Shown here: positions 12,591 through 21,618 of the stretch, piece by piece
Layout of the letters: every line of letters begins with the position of its first letter
Numbering within the stretch: position 1 is the stretch's first letter
IMG/VR virus record: IMGVR_UViG_3300025598_000203
Coordinates: 1-21,750 of that record
Strand: one strand, 5' to 3'
From: a virus
Length of the DNA stretch: 21,750 nt
Program-made: the position numbers and the translations under genes
The notes under the pieces: model-generated
What the model was told of the DNA's origin: nothing
Database searches by the model: none
What the model saw: the letters and a program-made list of their open reading frames with translations, nothing else

Positions 12591-15500
12591 TTAACCTTTC
12601 GCCATTTTCAGATAGTCCAGAGGACTTTTAGCCTTCGGGGGAATTTTTGATGTGGGCGCTGAACGCTTATGTGCCCTGATTTTCTCACGCATTTCATTTA
12701 AACGCTCAGCCCCCACCTTGTTGGAGCCTCCACCGATCGCCGTCACGAAACTAGCAGGGAAGACGTACTCCCCGTCAGCGATCTTTGCGGGGACAGCAGA
12801 GCCCTCTGCACGGTCGTGGTGGGGTATTTGCTTGCGCATCTTCTCCAGCACCTCGGCGCCTGCTTTGCTTGATCCGTCTCCCAAAGCCGCCACCGTATCG
12901 GCGTCCATCACGTAGTCCCCGTCGTGAAGCATGGCAGGAATGTCGTCAGACTGACCCGTGCCGCCTCCTTGAGCGTAGTAGCCAGTCAGTCCAGTGATGA
13001 ACTCGGGATTATGACCCTCTGGAGCCGCCTCAGCGTATTTATGAGGCAACCCCCCATGGGACATCCGATTGGACAGCGTAGACCCCTTTAAAACGCCTTG
13101 AGGAATGTGCCTGAGAGCCCCAAGGCGGGATTCCTGCTGTTGGGGCATTGAAGACGTCAAATGAGTGGGGGCGGAAATGAATTTAGGGTTCAGACTGTCT
13201 AGAACTTTCTGAGTTTCATCGCTGATCAGCCCTCCAGTTGCGGCTTGAGTTTCTGGCATAGGCTCCTCTGCAGGCGGTGTTATTCCCTTTTCCGACAGTA
13301 CAGACTTCATCTCTGGGGTCAAGGAATTAAAGAGTTGGTGTAACTGAGCCAGCTTGAAGCCCTTGCTCCCTGTATCTGTGGAGGTTAGGAGTTGGGCAGA
13401 AGAGTCCAAAGGCTTTTGGTTTGCAAGGTTCTGCGCCGCTTGCATGTTTGAAAGCTGGTTGGATAGGCTCTTGTTTTGAGCGGCGGTAGATGCGGCTAAG
13501 GCGGCAGTAGCGGCGGCGGCATTAGCGGCGGTGTCAGAGATTGCTTTCTGTAAGTCGCCAGTGTTTTGCGCCTCTTGTGCGGCCTCTGCCTTTTGCGCAT
13601 CCGTCAAAGAGTTGTATTCCTCTTGAGTCTTGGTGTCAAGATTTGATACCGCTGTATTGACGTCAGCAATGCTTTGATTGGTTGAGGCTTGATTTGCCGC
13701 AACGTCCTTACCCAGGACATCAAGCCCACTCTGAACGCCTGCAATTTGCCCAGACGTTTGATTTTGATAATCGGCAAAATTCTTGTTTTGCTGGTCTATA
13801 GCCGTATTCAGTGCGGTGTTGTAGTCTTCGCCCTGCGCAGTCAGCGCATCCATCAGGCTCTTACCCTGCGCATTCAATTGGGATTCAAGGTTGGACTGCA
13901 CGTCATTGATTTGCTGAGAATTTGCACTCAAGCCCGATGTTAGGTTTTTGCTCAGATCACTAATTTGACCCTCGACAGCCGCATTCTGAGTCGAAGACTG
14001 TTCAGACACCTTATTGATGGCATCCTGCAAAGAAACGCCTTGTTGCGTCAGATTTGCAACGTCAGACTGCTCTTGGGCTGACATACCAGCCAATTGAGAC
14101 TGCGTCTGCGCTTGATCAGATGCAACATTCTTTCCGAGAACATCTAGCCCACTTTGGACATTTGAAATCTGTTGTTGGGATGCCTGCTGACCGGATGACA
14201 ACTCGGATATAGCCTGATTCGTCGCATCCTGAGCGTTCATCCCGCTAGTCACCAATTGGTCAATCCGCTGATTCAACGAACTGGTGGCGTCCCCAAGTTG
14301 AGACTGAAGGCTTGATTGAACACCACTAATTTGATTGCCAAGATTGGTGGATACGTCTGATATGGACTTAGATGCGGCATCAATTGCGGACTGATTAGCC
14401 GCTTGATTAGATGCCACGGTTGAAGACAAAGTGTCCAGGGCGCTATTTGTAGCAAGACCAGATGTGCCTTGGCTAATAAGATTTTGAATGTCAGAGGTAG
14501 TTGGTGACGCAGGCAACTTGTCAATCATGGATTGAACTTGATCAACCGTTAGGCTTGGGTTACTTGCCAGTGCGGTGTTGACGATTGAGCTTACGTCGTC
14601 CTTTGTAAGTCCCGCTGGAATCTTGATGTTGTCTATTGCATTCTGAACATCTTGAGTGGTTGCAAGACCTGACGTCCCCTGCTTTATCGAATCATTAACG
14701 TCTGAGGTCGTCAAGCCAGATGTGGTATTTTCCGAGCCACTTGAGTCCGTACTATTTTGTTCAGAATTTAAATTTGTGTTGACATTTGAATTAGACAACT
14801 GATTTTGAAGATTCTTCACGTCATTGTTTGGCATGAACCAAGCATTCTGCGTGGTGTCGTAATACGCCCCATCAGGACGCAGTGATTTGTCATTTAATGC
14901 CATTGGCATTAGATCGTAGCCAAAGGGGGGCTTTACCGTATTTGCATTTTTGCTATCTGCAAAAATTGGGAAGCCTGATATTGACACCGGTCCAATTCCA
15001 GAACCTGTGTCAGACACTGTTCCAGTGTTGTTTGCCGCCAAATTTAATCCAGATGGAACGTTAGATGACGCTTGTGTTGATGAGGCATCAGCAGGCAACC
15101 CCCCAGTTCCTGGAACCGGTACATCAGTAGACAGCCCCGTATTCAGTGTTGGCGAAGCATTTTGATCAATTGGTGCGGCATTTAATGGGGACGAGCCTGA
15201 ACTCGCCAATTTTGTGGCAGAAGAAAGAGCCCCGCCAATATTTCCGGTGTTGACGGCATTGATTAAATTTGCCGCATTGAGTGCATTATTGACGCTTACT
15301 CCAGTGTCACCAATTTGAGTGTTTCCAGTGCCGGCTAAGTTTGATACCCCTGTGGCGGCGCCAAGAAGATTTCCACTTTCTAAATTTTTGGCTACGTTTG
15401 CGGCTGTATTAACTTGACCAACAGTGACTCCGGTATCGCCAATTTGAGCGCCGCCAGCGCCACCCAAACCGCCCATCAATGCACCAGTGAGTGTATTCCC

Positions 15501-15992
15501 GCCAGTCAATGCCGCAGTTCCGGCGCCCAGTGCCGCACCGCCAACAATAGGGGCGGCTGCTCCGGTTGCTCCCAAAGCCGATCCAATACCAGCGGCACCG
15601 CCTAAGCCTGCAGATAAAGCAATAGGAGCTACTTGTTTAATGAAGTCGCCAATACCGCCGCTCTTATTTCCTATGCCAATCAAGTTTCCATTGAAGTCAT
15701 AGACATACTGTTTGTTGCCTACATCGCGTTCATAACCCGTTTGAACTCCATAACCCTCTCCGGTTGTAGGATCAGTATCCCCAGCAGAGTAATAGGGCAT
15801 CCATTCATTAGTTTGGTTGGTTACACCCTGGTTTATATAATTGCCATAGTCGTCTGTTTGTTGGTAGCTTGGGTCTTTAAACTGAGCAAGCATCTCAGCC
15901 GACAAATTTTGGTTGGGGTCTATTTTGTCCAGTTGAGCACGAGCGGCGGCTTGCGCTGCTTGAATAGAATTTAAGTAATCTGCGAGTCCCAT
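12591..15992 (-). CDS. Giant glycine-zipper and coiled-coil virion protein (1133 aa)
   Basis: Regions in order: a helical N-terminus; residues ~112-185 nearly all Gly/Ala/Ile/Leu with zipper-like spacing (for example LSAGLGGAAGIGSALGATGA), able to enter a membrane; a duplicated QIGDTGV unit at 183-189 and 226-232; a Ser/Asn/Thr-rich linker; ~450 residues of Gln/Asn/Ser-rich coiled-coil repeats, including VQSGLDVLGK twice; and a C-terminal duplicated module, IPAMLHDGDYVMDADTVAAL then VPAKIADGEYVFPASFVTAI. The D-G-[DE]-Y-V module recurs in phage structural proteins. By size, position and composition it is probably an internal/ejection or tail-associated protein. A tail-fibre or tape-like role is an alternative. 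GAGGA precedes the ATG. Confidence 0.78.
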   Translation of the reverse strand: MGLADYLNSIQAAQAAARAQLDKIDPNQNLSAEMLAQFKDPSYQQTDDYGNYINQGVTNQTNEWMPYYSAGDTDPTTGEGYGVQTGYERDVGNKQYVYDFNGNLIGIGNKSGGIGDFIKQVAPIALSAGLGGAAGIGSALGATGAAAPIVGGAALGAGTAALTGGNTLTGALMGGLGGAGGAQIGDTGVTVGQVNTAANVAKNLESGNLLGAATGVSNLAGTGNTQIGDTGVSVNNALNAANLINAVNTGNIGGALSSATKLASSGSSPLNAAPIDQNASPTLNTGLSTDVPVPGTGGLPADASSTQASSNVPSGLNLAANNTGTVSDTGSGIGPVSISGFPIFADSKNANTVKPPFGYDLMPMALNDKSLRPDGAYYDTTQNAWFMPNNDVKNLQNQLSNSNVNTNLNSEQNSTDSSGSENTTSGLTTSDVNDSIKQGTSGLATTQDVQNAIDNIKIPAGLTKDDVSSIVNTALASNPSLTVDQVQSMIDKLPASPTTSDIQNLISQGTSGLATNSALDTLSSTVASNQAANQSAIDAASKSISDVSTNLGNQISGVQSSLQSQLGDATSSLNQRIDQLVTSGMNAQDATNQAISELSSGQQASQQQISNVQSGLDVLGKNVASDQAQTQSQLAGMSAQEQSDVANLTQQGVSLQDAINKVSEQSSTQNAAVEGQISDLSKNLTSGLSANSQQINDVQSNLESQLNAQGKSLMDALTAQGEDYNTALNTAIDQQNKNFADYQNQTSGQIAGVQSGLDVLGKDVAANQASTNQSIADVNTAVSNLDTKTQEEYNSLTDAQKAEAAQEAQNTGDLQKAISDTAANAAAATAALAASTAAQNKSLSNQLSNMQAAQNLANQKPLDSSAQLLTSTDTGSKGFKLAQLHQLFNSLTPEMKSVLSEKGITPPAEEPMPETQAATGGLISDETQKVLDSLNPKFISAPTHLTSSMPQQQESRLGALRHIPQGVLKGSTLSNRMSHGGLPHKYAEAAPEGHNPEFITGLTGYYAQGGGTGQSDDIPAMLHDGDYVMDADTVAALGDGSSKAGAEVLEKMRKQIPHHDRAEGSAVPAKIADGEYVFPASFVTAIGGGSNKVGAERLNEMREKIRAHKRSAPTSKIPPKAKSPLDYLKMAKG

Positions 15993-16001
15993 TTTTATTC
16001 C

Positions 16002-16235
16002 TCAAGCACCAATGGACATGATGCCCAACATTTGGAATGCCCAATCTTGCCACGTTTCAAAGCCACGAGCATCAGGAACACCTGACTGAGTGAAATATCC
16101 AATTCCTGTGATGGCATCTACCCAAGTGCGCCACTGATCTTCTGGGACATGACCTAGTTGTTGGGGGGCAAAAAGCTCCTCCATCAGCTTGCAGTACTGA
16201 GGCCAATCCATTCCTCTCGGGTCATACGTGACCAT
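16002..16235 (-). CDS. Small late protein (77 aa)
   Basis: Starts [20 protein letters not shown] and is unusually rich in Trp (five) and other aromatics, ending WQDWAFQMLGIMSIGA. It has no signal peptide and no motif I can name. The ATG overlaps the nozzle-like gene's stop as TAATG, so it is translated with it. In related short-tailed phages a small protein often follows the nozzle gene; this one may be a tail-assembly component, but that is inference. Confidence 0.75.
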   Translation of the reverse strand: MVTYDPRGMDWPQYCKLMEELFAPQQLGHVPEDQWRTWVDAITGIGYFTQSGVPDARGFETWQDWAFQMLGIMSIGA

Positions 16236-18229
16236 TATGGATTCCCCGTCCCACGCACATCGCCCACGTCGAGGCTCAGAACGATCTTACCCATTTGGTA
16301 GTCGCCATTAAACGTGTTCGATTCAAACCGCAATCTCATCTCACGGCGTTGCTCACGCATGTCAATTTTGAGCGTTGTGGGGTCAAACGCATAAGGATCG
16401 GACGGCTCATCTGTGTCGTCTGCGTATCCCTTACCTGTTACGATGACGTCCATTGTGCCGTTTTGAACAAAGTCAGGTTCGATGCGCTCACAGCGTGTCC
16501 AGTTGTTGTCCCCAGGCTGCTGAGTAGACCCGACAAGACCCGCAAGGCTTCCTAAAATAGGCGTCTCAATTGCAGAGTAGATTGCATCCACATTCGTCAA
16601 ATACACCGAGTTCATCCCTGTCTCGTGTTGCCAGATAGTGGTTCCTGTTGCGGAAAGGATGGTTGCTCCAACGGCTACACCAGTTGGGTTGTACACCGTA
16701 TATGTTCCAGTTCCGCCAAGAGCCCCTCCGGGAGCCGTAGAGGTTAACTGAGCGGTGATCACCATTTGATCGGGAACACCAAGACCTTGCAGAATCTGAC
16801 CGACTAAGATCGTCCCAAATTCCATGGTAGTGACCGTTAAGGTCGTACCGCTTACGGAGCCTTGGAACTCTACGATCGTGTTTGTCTCGTTACTGCTCCA
16901 AATAGGTTTGGGGAACACTTCAGTGAATATGCCTGCAGAGCGATTAGCACCAGGAGCCGATCCTGCGTCGTACCAAGTCTTCTCACGCACGTTGTATATC
17001 ACTGCATCCGTGCACTCCGTGGCATCTCCGCGGGGATAGAACCACCAGATTTCACCCCAGCGAGGGACTTTCGTGCACCAGACCTTTTGACGTTGTGAGT
17101 AGTTCAGGTTGTCAAAGAACCAGTTCAGGTTTTGAGTATTGGCAATCTCTTGAATGGCTCCGTTATACATCAAGAAGCGGTCAACGCCAGCCCAGTAGAA
17201 AATGCCATCGTACTCAATAACGGAACTGGACGACAAGATCGAGCTTTGCTGTGTCAAAAGGTCATAACGCCAGTACAAAGTCGATGTGCCTACGTTTTGA
17301 GGCGCATAGGACACCCTAATCACTGAATCTAGCGACCAAAACAGACCAGATGGTGAGGTAGTACCACCACGCACTGGAAGCCCCTTCACGATCTTTGTAG
17401 AGGCTACGTTGTTGGCGTTGGAGTCGGCAGACGTCCAATTGTTGAAGTCACCTGCGGCGCAGTTCTGAATCAGACCGTTATTCCCATACACAAACAAATA
17501 CGGAAATAACATCACAACACCGCCAGATACGCTGATGTTGTTGTCGAATGTTAGGGTGACTGTACCGGATGCCGTGGCGGGATTGCTCAATACTGCAGTC
17601 CACACGCCAGAAACTAAGTTGGCAGACACCACTGTGGTGTTGGCGGGAATGCCCGTTCCAGTGACAGATAATCCAGGTCCAATCGCCGCAATGGTGGTTG
17701 CGAACGTTACGCTTGTTGACGTGTTTGTGGTTGTTCCGACAGCCGTAAAGACCCCTACAGGGGCTAAGGTTGTGCTTCCAAACGTCCCAAATAAAGGTCG
17801 AGTGTTGATCGTATTTGAGATGAAGTTCAGGTTCTGACCTGGGTGAGCGATTAACTTAAGAACCCCCCCGCCGGTAGAGTCCCATCCAATGTCAAACTGC
17901 CATAAGTTGTTGGCATTTGGAGTGAACGACGAGCCCAGTGAGTAAGTGGTTGGTCCTGTACCGATGGCAGTAACGTTGTTGGTCACCCACTGCTGAATGC
18001 CTGCGCTGTAGCCTGAGATGATGTAGTTCAGACCATTTGTGGCGCTCATGGTTATGCCTCTGGAAACGCCAGAAGCATTCAGAAACGCCCCAGTATAGCC
18101 GCCAATCTTTCTTGGCAACCCTCGCTGAAACCTCACCCACTGACCATCCACATAAGATGGAGCGGCGAATAAAGTCCCATCCCGCTGTATGCCAGGGGGC
18201 ACCGTTAGGGATATGACCTTGGCTGTCAA
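16235..18229 (-). CDS. Tail nozzle/DNA-stabilisation-like beta protein (P22 gp10 type)
   Basis: 664 aa, beginning [20 protein letters not shown] after an initiator TTG at 18229 that overlaps the upstream TGA. Trp/Tyr-rich beta segments ([78 protein letters not shown]) at about residues 296-423 repeat in the way of a beta-propeller, as in phage stabilisation and nozzle proteins. Two inserts (residues ~161-229 and ~457-528) interrupt the core with Ser/Thr/Gly-rich beta modules. It should sit at the tail tip and retain packaged DNA. No in-frame ATG lies near the start, so TTG is accepted. T7 gp12-like nozzle identity is an alternative naming of the same role. Confidence 0.75.
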   Translation of the reverse strand: MTAKVISLTVPPGIQRDGTLFAAPSYVDGQWVRFQRGLPRKIGGYTGAFLNASGVSRGITMSATNGLNYIISGYSAGIQQWVTNNVTAIGTGPTTYSLGSSFTPNANNLWQFDIGWDSTGGGVLKLIAHPGQNLNFISNTINTRPLFGTFGSTTLAPVGVFTAVGTTTNTSTSVTFATTIAAIGPGLSVTGTGIPANTTVVSANLVSGVWTAVLSNPATASGTVTLTFDNNISVSGGVVMLFPYLFVYGNNGLIQNCAAGDFNNWTSADSNANNVASTKIVKGLPVRGGTTSPSGLFWSLDSVIRVSYAPQNVGTSTLYWRYDLLTQQSSILSSSSVIEYDGIFYWAGVDRFLMYNGAIQEIANTQNLNWFFDNLNYSQRQKVWCTKVPRWGEIWWFYPRGDATECTDAVIYNVREKTWYDAGSAPGANRSAGIFTEVFPKPIWSSNETNTIVEFQGSVSGTTLTVTTMEFGTILVGQILQGLGVPDQMVITAQLTSTAPGGALGGTGTYTVYNPTGVAVGATILSATGTTIWQHETGMNSVYLTNVDAIYSAIETPILGSLAGLVGSTQQPGDNNWTRCERIEPDFVQNGTMDVIVTGKGYADDTDEPSDPYAFDPTTLKIDMREQRREMRLRFESNTFNGDYQMGKIVLSLDVGDVRGTGNP

Positions 18230-19659
18230 AATGCGCCCCCGCCAATACCGCCAATCACGGTCAAGCCAGCCGCACTAAAGTAAGCCTCTTCAACACCGTT
18301 AATTGCAATACCCACTTGGTTGGAGTTGGGAAGATATAAACCCGTGTTTAGGTTGCCCACAAAGTTCAGTGATGGGTTTGTTGATGATCCAACACTCAAG
18401 GTCAAGGATGTGACGTTGTTTGAGACCGTAGACACGGCAAACACGTTCGTTCCGTCGCACACCATTGCAACAGTCGCCCCGGTGGGTATCGTTACCGTTG
18501 CTCCCCCAGAAATTCCGGTGGAAAACTTCAATGTGTACGATCCAGATGTGCTGTTCGTAACAACGTAGAACTGCACCGTTGGGGGCAATATAACCGTTGT
18601 GTTGACGCTTAAAACACCCGTGTACTGCTGTAGAACGTATGAAGCCTGAGAAGAGGTAAGCGTAATCGTGCTTCCTGCCCCAGTGACCGATATTTGAGCT
18701 TGAGTAAACGAGAAGATGGCGCTTTGACCGTATCCCCAAGAACTGTATCCAGATGAGCCATTGGATACCAGAGTAAAAGACTCGCCAAGCTGAAGCTGGA
18801 CAGATGTGTTGACTCCATCAATGTAGTCTGTTCCCTGAGTCTGAACCGTCAACACTCCAGTGCCGTTGTTCTTGATGATGGTGAACCAATTCATCCCAAC
18901 AATAGTTGAAACCGGAAGAGTGATTGACCCTGCTCCGCCCTGCCAAACCGACAACTGAGATTGAGCCGTAGAGCTTAAAGTTGCATTGGTGTAATAGTTG
19001 ACTAAAGGCGTGATGGTGTTCAGGGTGGAACCAATTGCCTCTAAGCCATATCCAGCCAGCGTGGATGCGTTTGCTGAGGATGTTCCTGCGCCCAATTGAA
19101 CTTCTGTCCACACACCATTAACGGTCGTGTTGTCAGTCAGCCAAATGTAGTAAGCAATCCCAGCCGCAACAGATGCGATCGTATTTCCTGAATTGTCGGC
19201 AACCGTGAAGGCGTACGTTCCGATGTTGCGAACAATAATCGCTTGACCCGTAGACACTTGAGTGGCTGGAGGCAACTCAAGCAACAAAGCCGTTGCAACA
19301 ATCGTCTCGGAACTGATCGTCTGGGAGATGTTCACCCTGTAAGTTCCGGTAGAACCCGAGCCAGAGATGAGGGCAGTGATCGTTGTCCCTGAAGCAATGT
19401 TGGTTCCGGTGATCGTCTGACCGACCGCCAAGGTTCCAGACGATACCGCAGTGACCGTTAACACGGTGCCTGAGATCGATCCAGTGCAAGAGACGCTACC
19501 AATCGTTGCGGTGACGTCAATGATGTTGGCTGAAACGACTGTGTTGTTACCGTTGATCGGCCAAGACAGTTGCGTGTTTGAGCTAATCGTCAAAGCCTCA
19601 TACGAGACTTGACTAGGTGAAATGGTTTGCCCCGTAAAAGGCGAGGTATATGTGGTCAT
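18226..19659 (-). CDS. Tail-fibre-like beta-rich structural protein
   Basis: 477 aa starting [20 protein letters not shown]. It is nearly all Ser/Thr/Gly/Val with little charge, typical of phage fibre and appendage proteins. Residues ~58-122 are an inserted module ([20 protein letters not shown], then GTGTYRV-like) related to those in the nozzle-like protein. After it come [19 protein letters not shown] and [15 protein letters not shown]. Near the C-terminus, [18 protein letters not shown] followed by [17 protein letters not shown] resembles the knob-type repeat at the ends of many tail fibres. It may mediate attachment or cap the tail. AAGG lies upstream of the ATG. The exact place in the virion is unknown. 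Confidence 0.72.
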   Translation of the reverse strand: MTTYTSPFTGQTISPSQVSYEALTISSNTQLSWPINGNNTVVSANIIDVTATIGSVSCTGSISGTVLTVTAVSSGTLAVGQTITGTNIASGTTITALISGSGSTGTYRVNISQTISSETIVATALLLELPPATQVSTGQAIIVRNIGTYAFTVADNSGNTIASVAAGIAYYIWLTDNTTVNGVWTEVQLGAGTSSANASTLAGYGLEAIGSTLNTITPLVNYYTNATLSSTAQSQLSVWQGGAGSITLPVSTIVGMNWFTIIKNNGTGVLTVQTQGTDYIDGVNTSVQLQLGESFTLVSNGSSGYSSWGYGQSAIFSFTQAQISVTGAGSTITLTSSQASYVLQQYTGVLSVNTTVILPPTVQFYVVTNSTSGSYTLKFSTGISGGATVTIPTGATVAMVCDGTNVFAVSTVSNNVTSLTLSVGSSTNPSLNFVGNLNTGLYLPNSNQVGIAINGVEEAYFSAAGLTVIGGIGGGAF

Positions 19660-19667
19660 GGTTTGCC

Positions 19668-20312
19668 TTAGCTATCAACGGCAACCGCAGAGCGATCACC
19701 CACGCGGGATACGTCTTCCGATTTAAGGGCTGTAAGCGCCTCAGTAAACATCTGACTCCACAAAGCCAATCGAGCATCGTTTTTCAAGAACGGCGCTGTC
19801 TGTTTCAGTGTTCCAAAGAGCATCGCATTGGGAGCATTCTGAGTGAGCCAGTTGGTCTGATTGTTCGAGTCCAGCGGCTGAAGGCGTGTATAGCACAGCG
19901 CCTCAAACGAATACGATTGATCTGGGGTTGGAGCGATAAACCAGTGATCGTAGTCGTAGTCAGCGTAGTACAGGGGTGTACTCGTTGTGTTGACTTCCGG
20001 CCAGTAGTTATTTAAATATTCCAGCTTGCGAAGGAGAAGAGGCTGTTTGTTCCCAAGAGAGTCAACGATCGTCATGGAGACAGTCTTCCTCCAGCGTGCA
20101 GGCTTTTGGATGACGGGACTGTTGGCGGGGATGATGGAGTCAACGACCTCTAATTGCCCAAGTGTTTTGATTTCTTGGGCAATTTCAAACTCAGCCAAAC
20201 TGATGGCGGTGGGTATGAATGCAACGACAGCAGGGTCTTTCCGCTCCAGGTACTGAAGTACTGTGGAATTCAAGCTATCGTAGGTCATGACCCATGAGGG
20301 TGTGGTCGCCAT
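19668..20312 (-). CDS. Head-tail adaptor-like protein
   Basis: 214 aa starting [20 protein letters not shown]. It has the layout of phage adaptor proteins: an N-terminal helix with [29 protein letters not shown] near residues 30-49, [20 protein letters not shown], then [20 protein letters not shown] near 115-134, and [16 protein letters not shown]. Such proteins form a ring between the portal and the tail nozzle, fitting its place just before the fibre and nozzle genes. GAAGGA precedes the ATG. I am confident of the protein class from the aromatic YADYDYDHW and NWL segments, less so of the exact family name. Confidence 0.78.
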   Translation of the reverse strand: MATTPSWVMTYDSLNSTVLQYLERKDPAVVAFIPTAISLAEFEIAQEIKTLGQLEVVDSIIPANSPVIQKPARWRKTVSMTIVDSLGNKQPLLLRKLEYLNNYWPEVNTTSTPLYYADYDYDHWFIAPTPDQSYSFEALCYTRLQPLDSNNQTNWLTQNAPNAMLFGTLKQTAPFLKNDARLALWSQMFTEALTALKSEDVSRVGDRSAVAVDS

Positions 20313-20355
20313 ATCAGTCCTTCACTTTCTCGTTATTTTCCCATCTGGAAAGCAA

Positions 20356-20784
20356 TCAGGCAAATGGTCGTGTTCCAGCTTTATCAATGATCAGTGCTTG
20401 GCGGCGAGGCTTGGCTTCGGGTGTATTGGGCACGCTGATGTGTGTCCAGCGGTCAAACTCCCGAATGACTTGGTCAAAGGGCAGATCGGACGCAATCACA
20501 GCCCGAACCACCTCGTCTGGAGTCATAGCGGGTATACGAAGGTCAGCAGCACAGCCGATGCGATGCTGACTAGAATCTTTAGACCCCACAGCATCATTGA
20601 CTTGTTTGCATCGGAAAGCGGAATTGACCATGACGGGCTTTCCACCGAGGACTTTTTTAACGTCTTCCAGGAATGCCGCCAAACGTTTAAGGTTTTCAAG
20701 TTCTTGCTCATTAGGTGTGTTGTCAAACTCACGGTGGTCTGTGTGAGTCAGCTCTTCGTAGGTGAAATGTTCAGACAAGTTCAT
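20356..20784 (-). CDS. M15-type peptidase endolysin
   Basis: 142 aa starting MNLSEHFTYEELTHTDHREF, the usual N-terminus of phage M15_3/VanY-like peptidases. Zinc and catalytic positions are visible: SAFRCKQVNDAVG at 55-67, SQHRIGCAADLRI with His74 and Asp81, and WTHISV with His115. It cleaves peptide bonds of peptidoglycan, so it is the probable lysis enzyme. It has no signal peptide or membrane anchor, hence it needs a holin. It overlaps the Rz-type gene by ATGA, and length and residues match active members. Confidence 0.93.
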   Translation of the reverse strand: MNLSEHFTYEELTHTDHREFDNTPNEQELENLKRLAAFLEDVKKVLGGKPVMVNSAFRCKQVNDAVGSKDSSQHRIGCAADLRIPAMTPDEVVRAVIASDLPFDQVIREFDRWTHISVPNTPEAKPRRQALIIDKAGTRPFA

Positions 20785-21248
20785 TGTTCAACCTTCATGG
20801 TTTGGATTGTGTTGTAGGCGTCAATACAGGCGTTGAGTTGCCGGATGGCATTGTCTCCGTCATCTGTGATGGCGACAAGAGCTTGAGCAAACGCTGGCTC
20901 AAGTTCGGCTCTTGCTTCTGTATCCCCGCCGGCAGGGGTGGCGCCTGGGGAGGCACAAACGGGGCTTTTGGTGGGGATTGACAAGCGCAGAGTACCGTCA
21001 GCAATGGCAAGGTCACGCTTAGTAATTTCAATCTTTGCATCATTGTTTGCTTTCTGGAGTTTTGTAGATATGTCGTTGACCTTTACAGTCATCGCACGCT
21101 CAACCTCACGAGCCTCTGCATTGAGTCTTGCAATCTCAGCCTGCTGAGCCATCTCTGCCTCGGCATATCCTCTGTGGTGCCCAGTAAAGAATGCGCCCAA
21201 GAGCGCCAAAAGGACGCCTAACAGGACATACGGGTTGAAGATGGACAT
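20781..21248 (-). CDS. Rz: Rz-type inner-membrane spanin
   Basis: 155 aa starting MSIFNPYVLLGVLLALLGAF. One N-terminal membrane helix (residues ~5-23) is followed by a long charged coiled coil rich in Ala, Glu, Lys and Arg (about 28-85), then a Pro/Gly stretch and a short C-terminal helix. This is the form of Rz i-spanins, which bridge the periplasm and fuse inner and outer membranes at lysis. The Rz1 partner is encoded inside it in another frame. The ATG overlaps the stop of the small membrane gene upstream as TAATG. Confidence 0.85.
   Translation of the reverse strand: MSIFNPYVLLGVLLALLGAFFTGHHRGYAEAEMAQQAEIARLNAEAREVERAMTVKVNDISTKLQKANNDAKIEITKRDLAIADGTLRLSIPTKSPVCASPGATPAGGDTEARAELEPAFAQALVAITDDGDNAIRQLNACIDAYNTIQTMKVEQ
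20795..21043 (-). CDS. Rz1: Rz1-type outer-membrane lipoprotein spanin, nested in Rz
   Basis: 82 aa wholly inside the Rz-type gene in a different frame. It starts MMQRLKLLSVTLPLLTVLCA, a short basic then hydrophobic signal peptide ending in the lipobox L-C-A-C with Cys21 as the lipidated residue. The mature part is Pro-rich (PPKAPFVPPQAPPLPAG), as is usual for Rz1. This nested arrangement is classical for spanin genes and argues that the frame is real. The Shine-Dalgarno is weak, so translation may depend on the Rz reading. Confidence 0.82.
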   Translation of the reverse strand: MMQRLKLLSVTLPLLTVLCACQSPPKAPFVPPQAPPLPAGIQKQEPNLSQRLLKLLSPSQMTETMPSGNSTPVLTPTTQSKP

Positions 21249-21460
21249 TATTCGTCTTTCTGGTCACCGATATGTATGCCGGTAATCAATCCAATAAATC
21301 CACCAACAATGGTCTGAAATGCGGGTCCGATGATGTCGAACACCAACTTATCGTCCACAGTAGGGTCATAGATAGCCAGCAAGAACATATAAATCATGCA
21401 CCCAACCACTCCCATCAGGGATACGGCGGCGATCACAGTGACAGTACCTTTTAGATTCAT
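21248..21460 (-). CDS. Two-helix membrane protein, holin candidate
   Basis: 70 aa starting MNLKGTVTVIAAVSLMGVVG. There are two hydrophobic segments (residues ~6-34 and ~47-64), a short acidic loop with YDPTVDDK between them, and a charged tail HIGDQKDE. Size, topology and position directly before the spanin and endolysin genes fit a class II-type holin. ATG at 21460 has GAGG 6 nt upstream and is preferred to the TTG at 21472, which would overlap the previous gene. Its stop overlaps the Rz-type start. I cannot tell which of the three membrane proteins here is the holin. Confidence 0.72.
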   Translation of the reverse strand: MNLKGTVTVIAAVSLMGVVGCMIYMFLLAIYDPTVDDKLVFDIIGPAFQTIVGGFIGLITGIHIGDQKDE

Positions 21461-21468
21461 ATAACACC

Positions 21469-21618
21469 TCAAAACGGTAATTTAGACAATGCCGCATCCA
21501 TGACCCGTGCGGCTAAGGGTTCCGGCAATGACTTCACAAAGTCCAGAAACCACCATGCAAAGGCAACATAGCAGGCTACTTTGAACCATTTCTTGAAGCC
21601 TTCGACAACTTCTTTCAT
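21469..21618 (-). CDS. Small membrane protein of the lysis region (49 aa)
   Basis: Starts MKEVVEGFKKWFKVACYVAF. An amphipathic basic N-terminus runs into one membrane helix (about residues 12-30, rich in Trp and Phe), followed by a short soluble tail with PEPLAARVMDAAL. ATG at 21618 overlaps the preceding TGA as TGATG, which favours it over a longer frame from 21669 that would overlap the upstream gene by 51 bp. No family is recognised. It may be a holin, antiholin or accessory lysis protein. Confidence 0.6.
   Translation of the reverse strand: MKEVVEGFKKWFKVACYVAFAWWFLDFVKSLPEPLAARVMDAALSKLPF

Noticed and set aside
14273-14524. Nested minus-strand frame in the 1133-aa gene
   Set aside because: Composition is that of a shifted frame through repetitive coding sequence, and no start signal is present.
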